A DNA stretch of 64,000 nt, from the NCBI RefSeq assembly GCF_004342265.1, contig NZ_SMCS01000002.1:372001-436000 (forward strand). The letters are read 5' to 3'. Source of the DNA: Luteibacter rhizovicinus. Lineage in GTDB: Bacteria > Pseudomonadota > Gammaproteobacteria > Xanthomonadales > Rhodanobacteraceae. Positions 49,855 to 59,060 of this stretch are shown here, one piece after another (the first letter of the stretch is position 1; every line of letters starts with the position of its first letter). The notes beneath the pieces are model-generated. The model was not told the DNA's origin, made no database searches, and saw nothing but the letters and a program-made list of their open reading frames with translations. The position numbers were made by a program, and so were the translations under genes.

Positions 49855-50353
49855 GCGCAACCTCCCCCATCCCGCGCGCGGCCCGTTCTGTCGATGCGAG
49901 CGCCACGGCTGCCCATGCGCGCAGGTCGCGCGCCACAGCATCGACATCCAGTTCGACAGCAGGTGCATACAACGCGTCGTCCAGCGCCGCGAGCCGATCG
50001 ATATCGACACCCGGCGCGAGTTCGCCGAGAACATGACGCCATGCCTCGCCGCGACGGCTTACCGATGCCGGCCTGCGCGCGCGTGCGATACGACGGAGCA
50101 ACTGCGATGTCGCCGCGACGAACGCGGCAACCTCGCCATCGCGGGCGTAACGCGCTTCCGCCGCACGCAGATCGCCGAGCGCCGCATGCACGAAACGACG
50201 CTGACGGCGACGTCCGCGCAGCCATAGTGCGAGCAGTACGATCGCAAGCAGGAGCAATGCGATAAGCACCCACCATCCGGGTGCGAGCGGCCACCACGCA
50301 CTGACCGTCGGCACGTGGATGTCGCGAAGTTCGGGGCCGTTGGGAAGGATCAC
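49841..50353 (-). CDS. DUF4381 protein of the Bat operon
   Basis: This 170-residue protein has a short N-terminal periplasmic piece (LRDIHVPTVSAWWPLAPGWW), one helix (about 26-44) and a cytoplasmic helical region starting RRRQRRFVHAALGDLR. The opening motif, size and place between DUF58 and VWA genes fit DUF4381. It overlaps the gene before it by four bases and the gene after it by 14. Function is unknown; it probably helps assemble the MoxR-Bat complex at the membrane. Confidence 0.88.
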   Translation of the reverse strand: MILPNGPELRDIHVPTVSAWWPLAPGWWVLIALLLLAIVLLALWLRGRRRQRRFVHAALGDLRAAEARYARDGEVAAFVAATSQLLRRIARARRPASVSRRGEAWRHVLGELAPGVDIDRLAALDDALYAPAVELDVDAVARDLRAWAAVALASTERAARGMGEVAHAPA

Positions 50354-51285
50354 GGGCCGCGTCCCCTCGCGCCGAGCAGCGCGATGGTCGCGTCCAGAGG
50401 ATCGACGACGGTGTCGATCGTGCGCTGTCGCAGGCCGGTAGCGGTGGCGAGCGCTTCGAGTTTCATCCGTCCCTGGCCGAGCGCGAGTGCAAAATCATCG
50501 CGCTGACGCGTCGCGTGCAGGACGACGTCGTAATGCTTTCCCTCGTGGGCGAGCGGATAACGCCCCGGTGGCGGCGCGGCCAGTTCCATCGCATCGGCCA
50601 CGGTGAGTACGGCGACATCCGCGCGACGCATCAGATCGAGCAGTGGACCGCGCGCACCGTCGTCGCAGCTGAAGCCATCGCTGATCAGCAGCACGCGGCT
50701 GGCACCGTGCATGAGGCGTCCCGCACGCTGCAAGGCACCGGACAGGGATTCGAAGCCAGCATCGTCGGCGCGTGCGTCCCACGCGGCGATAGCCCCCAGG
50801 GCGGCAAGTGCGCCCCGCGCCCCGCCACGAGGACGCAGCAGGTGACGTTCCGCACCGAAGGCCAGCACGCCGACGCGATCGCCACCGCGTACCGCGTACC
50901 ACGCTGCTACGGCCGCGGCACGCGCGGCCTGCACGGATTTGAAACGGACGCGGGTACCGAAACGCATGCCCGCATTGGTGTCCAGCAGAATCAGCAGGCG
51001 CCCTTCCCGTTCTTCCTGAAAGAGCTTGGTATGCAGGCTTCCGCTACGCGCGGTCAATCGCCAGTCGAGCCGGCGCACATCGTCGCCGGGCTGGTAGATA
51101 CGCGATTCGGCATAGTCCATGCCGCGCCCATGCAACCGGCTGGGTTGCTGGCCGCGGCGCGCGGCGCGCGATACGACCGGCGGCGAAGGCGCACGCGCCA
51201 CCCGCGCGCGGAGCGCGATCAGTTCGGCGAGACTGACGCTGACCTGTCCATCGCCATCGCGGTTCATGGAGACGCTGGCGTTCAC
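50350..51285 (-). CDS. DUF58 protein of the MoxR-Bat operon
   Basis: A GTG at 51285 overlaps the moxR stop as GTGA (311 residues); an ATG at 51267 is an alternative. The DUF58 signature is GMDYAESRIYQPGDDVRRLDWRLTARSG (split, about 55-82) followed by a VWA-like fold with LLILLDTNAGMRFGT, SRVLLISDGFS and a late DALD-type turn. DUF58 proteins always accompany MoxR ATPases and may be their substrates or scaffolds. The frame extends far upstream through moxR antiphase and is rejected. Confidence 0.9.
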   Translation of the reverse strand: MNASVSMNRDGDGQVSVSLAELIALRARVARAPSPPVVSRAARRGQQPSRLHGRGMDYAESRIYQPGDDVRRLDWRLTARSGSLHTKLFQEEREGRLLILLDTNAGMRFGTRVRFKSVQAARAAAVAAWYAVRGGDRVGVLAFGAERHLLRPRGGARGALAALGAIAAWDARADDAGFESLSGALQRAGRLMHGASRVLLISDGFSCDDGARGPLLDLMRRADVAVLTVADAMELAAPPPGRYPLAHEGKHYDVVLHATRQRDDFALALGQGRMKLEALATATGLRQRTIDTVVDPLDATIALLGARGRGP

Positions 51286-52274
51286 GGCAGCGGTACGAGA
51301 TCCAGCAGGCGATCGATGACGCTGTCGATCTTCACGCCCTCCGCTTCCGCCTCGTAGCTGGGCAGCACGCGATGACGCAGCACTTCGTGAGCCACCGCAT
51401 GCACGTCTTCCGGCAGCGCATAAGCGCGCCCGGCCAGCCATGCGCGCGCACGGGCGCAACGATCCAGCGCGATGCTGGCACGAGGACTCGCGCCCCAGGC
51501 GATCCAGCGCTTCAGTTCGGGGCCGTAGACTTCCGCGCGACGCGTCGCCACGACCAGCTGCGTGATGTACAGCTCCAGCGCGGGCGCGACATGTATGGCG
51601 AGAACCGCATCGCGCGCCGCGAATACGTCCTCCGGACGCAGGACATGCGCCGGCGGCGGTACCGGATGCATCGCCTCGCGCGCCTGCTCGCGTGCAAGGC
51701 GCAGGATCGCCAGCTCCGCGTCGGCGTCCGGATAACCGATGGTCACGTGCATCAGGAACCGGTCGAGCTGCGCTTCGGGCAGCGCGAACGTGCCCTCCTG
51801 CTCGATCGGATTCTGCGTGGCCATCACCATGAAGAGTTCGGGCAGCGGCCACGTGCGGCGACCGATGGTGATCTGCCGCTCGGCCATCGCTTCGAGCAAC
51901 GCGGACTGCACCTTGGCGGGCGCGCGATTGATTTCGTCGGCAAGCACGATGTTATGGAACAACGGGCCGCGCTCGAATTCGAATGCGCCAGTCTGCGGCC
52001 GGAAGATATCGGTACCCGTGAGATCGGCCGGCAACAGGTCCGGCGTGAACTGGATACGATGGAAATCGGCCTCGATCCGGGTTGCCAACGCCTTGATCGC
52101 CGTCGTCTTGGCCAACCCCGGTGCGCCTTCGACGAGCAGGTGCCCGTCGGCCAGGAGGGCGATCAGGAGGCATTCGACCAGATGCGGCTGACCGATGATG
52201 CTACGCCCGAGCTCCTCGCGCAGACGGACGAACGCGTCCTGGAGGGGCGTGGCGACGACTTCGGGTAGGGACAT
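51282..52274 (-). CDS. MoxR-family AAA+ ATPase
   Basis: The ATG at 52274 gives 330 residues. Walker A GAPGLAKTT lies at 50-58, Walker B VLADEINRAP at about 110-119, and sensor 1 VMATQNPIEQEG at about 155-166, with the arginine finger and lid following. MoxR ATPases are chaperone-like and act with VWA proteins. It is the first gene of the moxR-DUF58-DUF4381-VWA-VWA/TPR-BatD operon, in which every junction overlaps. Confidence 0.94.
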   Translation of the reverse strand: MSLPEVVATPLQDAFVRLREELGRSIIGQPHLVECLLIALLADGHLLVEGAPGLAKTTAIKALATRIEADFHRIQFTPDLLPADLTGTDIFRPQTGAFEFERGPLFHNIVLADEINRAPAKVQSALLEAMAERQITIGRRTWPLPELFMVMATQNPIEQEGTFALPEAQLDRFLMHVTIGYPDADAELAILRLAREQAREAMHPVPPPAHVLRPEDVFAARDAVLAIHVAPALELYITQLVVATRRAEVYGPELKRWIAWGASPRASIALDRCARARAWLAGRAYALPEDVHAVAHEVLRHRVLPSYEAEAEGVKIDSVIDRLLDLVPLP

Positions 52275-52346
52275 AGGGGATCTCGAGACATGGAACGAGG
52301 GTGAGACCACAAGGTACCCCAGAAGTTTAGACCGGAGCGGCGTTTT

Positions 52347-52400
52347 GTAGGAGCGCGCCGGCGCGTTCACCTCCTCTCCGAGGGCGAAAAGCCAACGGAG
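52347..52400. repeat. Degenerate copy of the GTGGGAGCGCGC repeat
   Basis: GTAGGAGCGCGCCGGCGCG followed after a short insert by GCGAAAAGCCAACGGAG matches the arm at 27881-27912 with an interruption. It lies in the 362-base gap before moxR (52275-52636), which otherwise holds only the terminator at 52575-52605 and no gene I can support. Confidence 0.6.
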
Positions 52401-52574
52401 CCGTATAGCCAGAGGTCACAACGGGCCGAGTGGCGAAAACCTTCCGGTGCATCGAAACATGGCTGTTTCGTAATGCTGCGAATACCTTGCCGTCGGAGCT
52501 GCCTTCGACCCTATCGCGAGCGCCCATCGCGCGCATACGCGCTTCGCCAGAGAGCGCTCGCGGCATTCTTCGCA

Positions 52575-52605
52575 ACAAAAAAAGGGCGGCTCGCCGCCGC
52601 CCTTT
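52575..52605 (-). terminator. Terminator of the Cys-repeat protein gene
   Basis: AAAGGGCGGC and GCCGCCCTTT form a 10-bp stem with a 5-base loop; on the minus strand a run of seven T follows. It lies about 32 bases past the stop of the gene at 52637-53311. Confidence 0.88.
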
Positions 52606-52636
52606 AACGTGACGTCGCGAGTAAGTCGCGACGGTA

Positions 52637-53311
52637 TTACGGATTACCCCCACCGGTGGGTGTAAATATCGCATTGTCGCCCGAGCGGATGTAGCCGGGT
52701 GCATCGCTCAATCCCCCCCCTGTGAGGCGAGCGCTCCGATGAAGGGTCTGAACCAGATAGGGCTGACACTGGATCGACGATGAACCGCCTGTCGCGTACC
52801 AGCCAGTGGGAATAGGCGAATTACTGCAGATCGAGAGCCCTTCCGAGGCCTGGGCGATGGTAATGATGCCGTAGCCGTTACATTGAAGCGTCGTCAGTGC
52901 GACAGATGTTATGACCCATGGATTCCAGATCACTCCTGGGGCACAGACCGCGATGCCGTTGGTCGGCAGGCTCAGAACCATTCCGCCTTGAAAACCAGCG
53001 CAGGTCGAACTATTCGTTATGGCAGTGATGACATAAGGAGCGGGATAACCCGAACCGAAACAAGCCGACATATTGTTACTCGCAGGCTGGATATTCCACC
53101 GGAAAACATTGGCTCCCGGACAGGCCGCGTTGACGTCGGAATTTGTGACGACATAGCCAGCGGGCAATGCCTGGGTGCTGCATATGACCAGTGCAGTCGC
53201 CTGGACGGAAGCGCTTCCGGATTGTTCGGCCCGAACACTGGGGCTCGAAACCACGGCCAAAACGATGGCAGCGCAAAATCCAGGCACCATCGTTAGTCTC
53301 GAAAACAGCAT
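52637..53311 (-). CDS. Exported protein with four tandem Cys-pair repeats, unknown family
   Basis: The ATG at 53311 has AAAGGAG 8 bases upstream and begins a signal peptide (cleaved near VRA, about 28), giving 224 residues. Cysteines stand at 44, 64, 84, 104, 123, 144, 162 and 182, one about every 20 residues. Each pair frames a P-x-[GPW]-[YW]-x-x-T motif (PAGYVVT, PAPYVIT, WNPWVIT, PTGWYAT), and the later repeats are introduced by [GM]-[ILM]-[SA]-x-C. This makes four repeats of about 40 residues, plausibly disulphide-linked. I recognise no family. A strong terminator follows, and the gene stands alone between the Bat and pil operons. Confidence 0.85.
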   Translation of the reverse strand: MLFSRLTMVPGFCAAIVLAVVSSPSVRAEQSGSASVQATALVICSTQALPAGYVVTNSDVNAACPGANVFRWNIQPASNNMSACFGSGYPAPYVITAITNSSTCAGFQGGMVLSLPTNGIAVCAPGVIWNPWVITSVALTTLQCNGYGIITIAQASEGLSICSNSPIPTGWYATGGSSSIQCQPYLVQTLHRSARLTGGGLSDAPGYIRSGDNAIFTPTGGGNP

Positions 53312-53438
53312 CGCACGTACTCCTTTACGGTGATTTACACAGGCTGCCGATGAATGCAGCCGCTCAACCGTATCTCCCACAAACAGCAGATGCTGTGTAA
53401 CCCGTCACGATCATTGCAATTGACAAATCCGTGAGCAC

Positions 53439-53470
53439 AAAAAAAGCCCGCGATAATCGCGGGCTTTTTC
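53439..53470. terminator. Bidirectional terminator after pilQ
   Basis: AGCCCGCG and CGCGGGCT form a stem around ATAAT with T/A runs on both sides. On the minus strand it follows the pilQ stop by about 15 bases and ends the pil operon. Confidence 0.9.
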
Positions 53471-53484
53471 GGGATCGTGCCCGT

Positions 53485-55776
53485 TTATTGAAGCGTCTCG
53501 CTCAGAATGCGCGGTGTCACGAAGATCAAAAGCTCAGCCTTGTTGTTGCTACGTTCGGTGCGGCGGAACAGTACGCCCAGACCAGGAATATCGCCAAGAC
53601 CCGGCACCTTGGTATTCGTATTGGACTTAGTGATCTCGTAGATACCGCCAAGGACCACGGTCTGACCATTGTCGACGAGCACCGACGTGTTGATTTCGCG
53701 CGTGTCGATCTGCGGCACCGAACCGCCGCCCGGGCTCGGCACCAGGGCCGCCAGCGCATCCTTCTTCACGTTGATCTTCAGATAGACGCGGCTATCGGCC
53801 GTGATGGTCGGGGTGACGCGCAGCTCGAGCACGGCGTCCTTGAACTGGACCGTCGCGTTCTGCGCACCGCCGCCGCTGGAGCTTGCCTGATAGGTCACGT
53901 AACCGATCTGCTGACCCTGCTTGATGACCGCTTCCTGTTGGTTCGCGGTGATGACGCGCGGGCTGGAGATAACTTCGCCACGGCCTTCCGTCTGCGCCGC
54001 CGACAACTCGAGGTCGACGAGGTAGTTGGAGCCGAGAATCGCAAGACCCAGGCTGCCTGCCGGATTCGCGACCGGCAGGTTGACGTTGTAGCCGCCCGGC
54101 AGTTCGACCGAACCGGGGCGCGGGGCGGCACCCGTGCCGCCGTTCTTCACGTAGTCCGCGTAGTCCTGACCATACTTGACTTGGCTGTTGTGAACACCCG
54201 TCACAAGACCAGCGGTACCGGTACCGCCCGTACCGCTGCTGAGATCCGGCGTCGTACCGATGACCTGGCCGCTCGGATTCGTATTGGACGCCTGCACGCC
54301 CCAGCGAACGCCCAACGCACGGGTAAAGGTATCCGTGGCGACCACGATGCGCGATTCGATCAGCACCTGCTGCACCGGACGATCGAGGGTACCGATCAGT
54401 TCGCGCAGGTCCCGGATCTTGTCCGGCGTGTCGTTGACGAGCAACGTATTGGTGCGGTCGTCGAAGGAAACGCTGCCGCGCGCCGAGAGGAAACCGCGGC
54501 TACCGGTGCCCGCAGCGCCACCGCCCGTGGACTGCATGCTGCCCTGGGTCAGCAGCTTGGCGATGTCCGCCGCCTTGCCGTAGCTGATCGGGATGTAGTC
54601 GGAAATCAGTTCCGCCGAGTTCTCCGCTTTCTCGCGGGCATCGGCCAGGCTCTGCTCGTAGCTGGCCAGTTCGGCCTGCGGCGCGATCCAGATCACGTTG
54701 CCGCTGCGGCGCTTGTCCAGGCCCTTGGCGCGCAGGACGACGTCCAGCGCCTGATCCCAGGGAACATTGACGAGACGCAGCGTGACGCTGCCGCCGACGC
54801 TGTCGGACGCAACCAGGTTCAGGCCGGAGATATCGGCGATGAGCTGCAGCGCCGAGCGGACCGGAATGTCCTGGAAATTGAATGTGACGCGGTTGCCGCT
54901 ATACGTCGGGTCCTGCCCCTTGACCAGCTTGGGGTTGACCGGCGCGGCCTTCTTCGGGGCCACTTCGACGACGTATTCGCCACCGCTCTGGTAGGCCGAC
55001 ACTTCGACCTCGCCCTTGGTACGGATGTCCATGCGACCGCCGCCCGGCGCGGCCTTCGTGTCGATCGACTGCACCGGTGTGGCGAAGTCGAGCACGTCGA
55101 GGCGCTGGGCAAGTTTCGACGGAATGCTGGCACCGCCGAGGCTGACGATGACGTGATCGCCTTCGCGATGCATTTCCGGGCTGGCCGTGGTGCTGCCGAG
55201 CGTGACCAGAACGCGGCCTTCGCCGTTCGGACCGCGGCGGAAGTCGATGTTGGAAATCGGCGTGCCGCCCGACGAAGGCAGTGCCTTGGTCGGATCGGAG
55301 ACAACCGCCGTGGTCGTCGTGGCGCCCGTCGGTCCGTTGTTCACGGTGACGTAGAGGTTGTTGCCGTCGACCCGCGTCTTATAGGCGGACTCGCGGAACA
55401 GTTCCACCACGACACGGGTCTTGCCGCCCGCGGCGATGACCGAAATGCCGGATGTCGAACCCTTGCCGATGTCGATATGTCGCGTGGCGAAAGCGTTCGT
55501 CGTATCGGCCAGGTCGACGGCGATGCGAGGCGGGTTGCTGGTCGTGAAGACGTTCGGCTGCGGTGCCGGACCTGCGAAAGCGAGCTTCAGCTCCACACGG
55601 CCGCCGGGCTGGACGTCGTAGGTGACATTCTGCAGTGCCGTCGCGGCGGTCGCCGCGCCGGCGAAGATCGCCGAACAGGTAAGGGCCACGCCGAGGAACC
55701 AGCGGCGCATAGTGAAACGCGCGCTACCCGGCAGATGATTCTTATTGATGGTCATGTGCGTCATCCCCGAGTTCAT
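53485..55776 (-). CDS. pilQ: Type IV pilus secretin PilQ
   Basis: This 763-residue outer-membrane channel starts at an ATG overlapping the pilP stop (ATGA); an internal ATG four codons on is also possible. After a signal peptide come AMIN domains (about 45-270), a secretin/STN domain with VTFNFQDIPVRSALQLIADISGLN (split, about 290-320), N1 repeat-type domains and the C-terminal secretin core with VPGLGDIPGLGVLFRR near 725-740. It forms the gated pore for pilus exit. A strong terminator closes the operon after it. Confidence 0.97.
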   Translation of the reverse strand: MNSGMTHMTINKNHLPGSARFTMRRWFLGVALTCSAIFAGAATAATALQNVTYDVQPGGRVELKLAFAGPAPQPNVFTTSNPPRIAVDLADTTNAFATRHIDIGKGSTSGISVIAAGGKTRVVVELFRESAYKTRVDGNNLYVTVNNGPTGATTTTAVVSDPTKALPSSGGTPISNIDFRRGPNGEGRVLVTLGSTTASPEMHREGDHVIVSLGGASIPSKLAQRLDVLDFATPVQSIDTKAAPGGGRMDIRTKGEVEVSAYQSGGEYVVEVAPKKAAPVNPKLVKGQDPTYSGNRVTFNFQDIPVRSALQLIADISGLNLVASDSVGGSVTLRLVNVPWDQALDVVLRAKGLDKRRSGNVIWIAPQAELASYEQSLADAREKAENSAELISDYIPISYGKAADIAKLLTQGSMQSTGGGAAGTGSRGFLSARGSVSFDDRTNTLLVNDTPDKIRDLRELIGTLDRPVQQVLIESRIVVATDTFTRALGVRWGVQASNTNPSGQVIGTTPDLSSGTGGTGTAGLVTGVHNSQVKYGQDYADYVKNGGTGAAPRPGSVELPGGYNVNLPVANPAGSLGLAILGSNYLVDLELSAAQTEGRGEVISSPRVITANQQEAVIKQGQQIGYVTYQASSSGGGAQNATVQFKDAVLELRVTPTITADSRVYLKINVKKDALAALVPSPGGGSVPQIDTREINTSVLVDNGQTVVLGGIYEITKSNTNTKVPGLGDIPGLGVLFRRTERSNNKAELLIFVTPRILSETLQ

Positions 55777-56309
55777 TTTTCACCGACCGCAATGCTTGCC
55801 TGCCTTTCCATCCAGCCGCCGGTGCCGTTGGGCACCAGCTCGACGAGATCGATGCGATCTTCGGCGACACCGGTGATACGGCCATAGCTCTGCCCCAAGT
55901 ATTCGTTGCGATGGACGCGGTGGATCACCCCGCCCGGATCTTTGATCAGTGCTTCCATCGACGGACCGGCACCTACCGTGCCCACCATCTTCAGGCTGTC
56001 GAGCGAGAACATCTCAAGCGGCTGCTTGGCGCGATTTTCGTCCGGCCGGGGGCCCGAACCATTCCCCTGCGCCTGCTGCATCTCGGCGCTGCTGGGACTG
56101 AACGGATCGCGCTGGTTCTGGTCCTGATAGGCGAACGTTTCGAAGGTACGGATCACGGGCAGCGGCGGAATCGGCGCGCCTTTCTTGTGTTTTTCCTGCG
56201 CGACCCAGTCGCGCAGGTCCGACTGGCCCCGGGTGCAACCGGCCAACGCCAGCGCACTGAAGGCCACGAGCAGGAACTGACGGTGTGTAGCGTGCATGCG
56301 CTTCATCAC
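55773..56309 (-). CDS. pilP: Type IV pilus lipoprotein PilP
   Basis: This 178-residue protein has a lipobox LALAGC with the lipidated Cys at 25, followed by a flexible segment and the PilP beta domain (about 75-178) that includes NQRDPFSPS and LEMFSLDSLKMVGTV. It bridges the PilNO inner-membrane complex to PilQ. It overlaps both pilO and pilQ by four bases. Confidence 0.96.
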   Translation of the reverse strand: MMKRMHATHRQFLLVAFSALALAGCTRGQSDLRDWVAQEKHKKGAPIPPLPVIRTFETFAYQDQNQRDPFSPSSAEMQQAQGNGSGPRPDENRAKQPLEMFSLDSLKMVGTVGAGPSMEALIKDPGGVIHRVHRNEYLGQSYGRITGVAEDRIDLVELVPNGTGGWMERQASIAVGEK

Positions 56310-56974
56310 TTCTGCCCTCCCTGGGTCGCCGGCGCCGACTTGTTGACGTCGGTACTTTCGTCGTCCTCGAGGTAACGGTAAGTCTTGACCGTCCCCTGCA
56401 GAACCAGCATGCCGCCCGGTACCGGATCGCCGCCCTTGGACGCTGCCGTCTTCGGGGTCAACGACACATCGTGCAACGTCAGGATGACGACACGCGGCAA
56501 TGAGGCCACACCGCTGATGAACGCGCCGAACTGGTGATAGGTACCCACCATGCGCAGCGTGATCGGCTTCTCGGCGTAGAAGTCCTTGGGCGTCTCGGGA
56601 CCGGGCTGGAACAGCTCGGTCTCGATGCCGGCCGCAAGGGCCGTCTGCGAAACGTCGACGAGCAGCTCGGGCATTTCCGTCTTGCTGGGCAACTGACGCA
56701 ACAGCGTCCGCAGCATGTCCTGCATTTCGGCCAGCTGCTGCTCCAGGGCTTCGAGGTTCGCCGCCTTGGCCTGCTTGTCGGAGAACTCGCGCTTGAGTTG
56801 CTCTTCTTTGCTTTCCGCCGAGGTCAGATCGTCCTGCTGATTGCTGATGTAAAAGTACCAGCCCGCCAGGGTTACGACCACGAACACCAGGCCCGTGAAG
56901 AACAGCTTGATCGACTTCGGCCAGGCGCCGACGTTATGCCGATCGAGATTGCGCAGATCGTCTAGGAATTTCAT
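56306..56974 (-). CDS. pilO: Type IV pilus assembly protein PilO
   Basis: The ATG at 56974 overlaps the pilN stop (ATGA) and gives 222 residues. The order is a short cytoplasmic start, one helix (about 24-44), a coiled coil (about 45-95) and a ferredoxin-like periplasmic domain with FQPGPETPKDFYAEKPITLRMVGTYHQFGAF (split, about 128-158). It heterodimerises with PilN to align the pilus machine. The frame is open upstream into pilN antiphase and that extension is rejected. Confidence 0.96.
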   Translation of the reverse strand: MKFLDDLRNLDRHNVGAWPKSIKLFFTGLVFVVVTLAGWYFYISNQQDDLTSAESKEEQLKREFSDKQAKAANLEALEQQLAEMQDMLRTLLRQLPSKTEMPELLVDVSQTALAAGIETELFQPGPETPKDFYAEKPITLRMVGTYHQFGAFISGVASLPRVVILTLHDVSLTPKTAASKGGDPVPGGMLVLQGTVKTYRYLEDDESTDVNKSAPATQGGQK

Positions 56975-57758
56975 GGCTTGGCTCCTACCGTGGCGGCGGG
57001 AGTCGGACGCGGTGCGGCGACCGGTGCGATGGTGGGCGTAGCGGGAGCTGCCGAAGCGGCACCCGCGGCTGGCGGCGCGGCGACCGGTGCCGTGGGCTTG
57101 ACCATCCCTGCCACCGGACCTGCGATAGCGGCGGGCACGGCGGCCGGAGCCGTCGAAGCGGCGCTTGCCGGAACCAGCGGTGCGCCACCGGCGGCGTTCG
57201 GATCGGAGGCGTCGGTACCTGGCTTGCTCAGGCGGACATCCAGGCCGAACGTGTACGGCATACGCGATGCGTCGTGCGTGTTTTCGGTCTTGCGCAGATC
57301 GACATGCCCCATCCACGGGCTGGCTTCGATGTTGCGCATGTAGTCGGCCACGCTGGTGTTCGACTGGGAAACACCGTCCAGCGAAAGCGCATCGCCGGAC
57401 TGCTTCATGCCGGTCAGGCGGGCGCTGCCCGGGACGGTCTTCACCATTTCGTCGAACAGATGGACCATCTGCGAACGGTTGGCCTGCAGCTGTTCGATAA
57501 TCTGTTTGCGCTGGAGCAGGCTCGACCGGACCTTCTCCAGATCCTTGATCTTCGCGATGCGGCTATCGAGCTGCTTGATCTCGTCCTGCAGATACGTATT
57601 GCGCTCGCCCTGATTGCTGATACGGGCATCCATCCAGAACGACCACGCCAGCAGCACGAAGACCGCGGCGGCAAAAGCAATGCCCAGCTGGATGTAAAAC
57701 TCGCGCTCTCGCAGCTTGCGCCGCTCGGCTCGCCAGGGAAGTAGATTGATCCGTGCCA

Positions 57759-57759
<1 letters not shown>
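56971..57759 (-). CDS. pilN: Type IV pilus assembly protein PilN with a long Pro/Ala tail
   Basis: This 262-residue protein has the PilM-binding start ARINLLPWRAERRK (2-15), one helix (about 23-43), a coiled coil and the periplasmic domain (about 90-178). The last 80 or so residues are a Pro/Ala/Val tail made of APVAAP-like units, absent from the shorter P. aeruginosa PilN. The tail should be flexible in the periplasm. Its ATG overlaps the pilM stop as TGATG. Confidence 0.95.
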
Positions 57760-58899
<1,140 letters not shown>

Positions 58900-59060
58900 C
58901 GGCCGATCAGACCCCTCTTCGGGAACTGAATCACAAGTTTAGTCACTGGCTTACATAATCCCCTTCAGGTTTGACCGAAAGTCCCCCCGGCGTCCCCAAA
59001 CCGGCGTTGCATCTATACTCTGGACGATCCCTTTACGGTCGAAGATCCGATCCCGCATCC

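Noticed and set aside
53431..55887. 818-codon plus-strand open frame opposite pilQ
   Set aside because: It is antisense to an unmistakable secretin, Arg/Asp-rich without domains, and is explained by high G+C at third codon positions. The same holds for long antisense frames at 22493-24028, 40492-41574, 42590-44128, 51372-52268 and 59187-61385.
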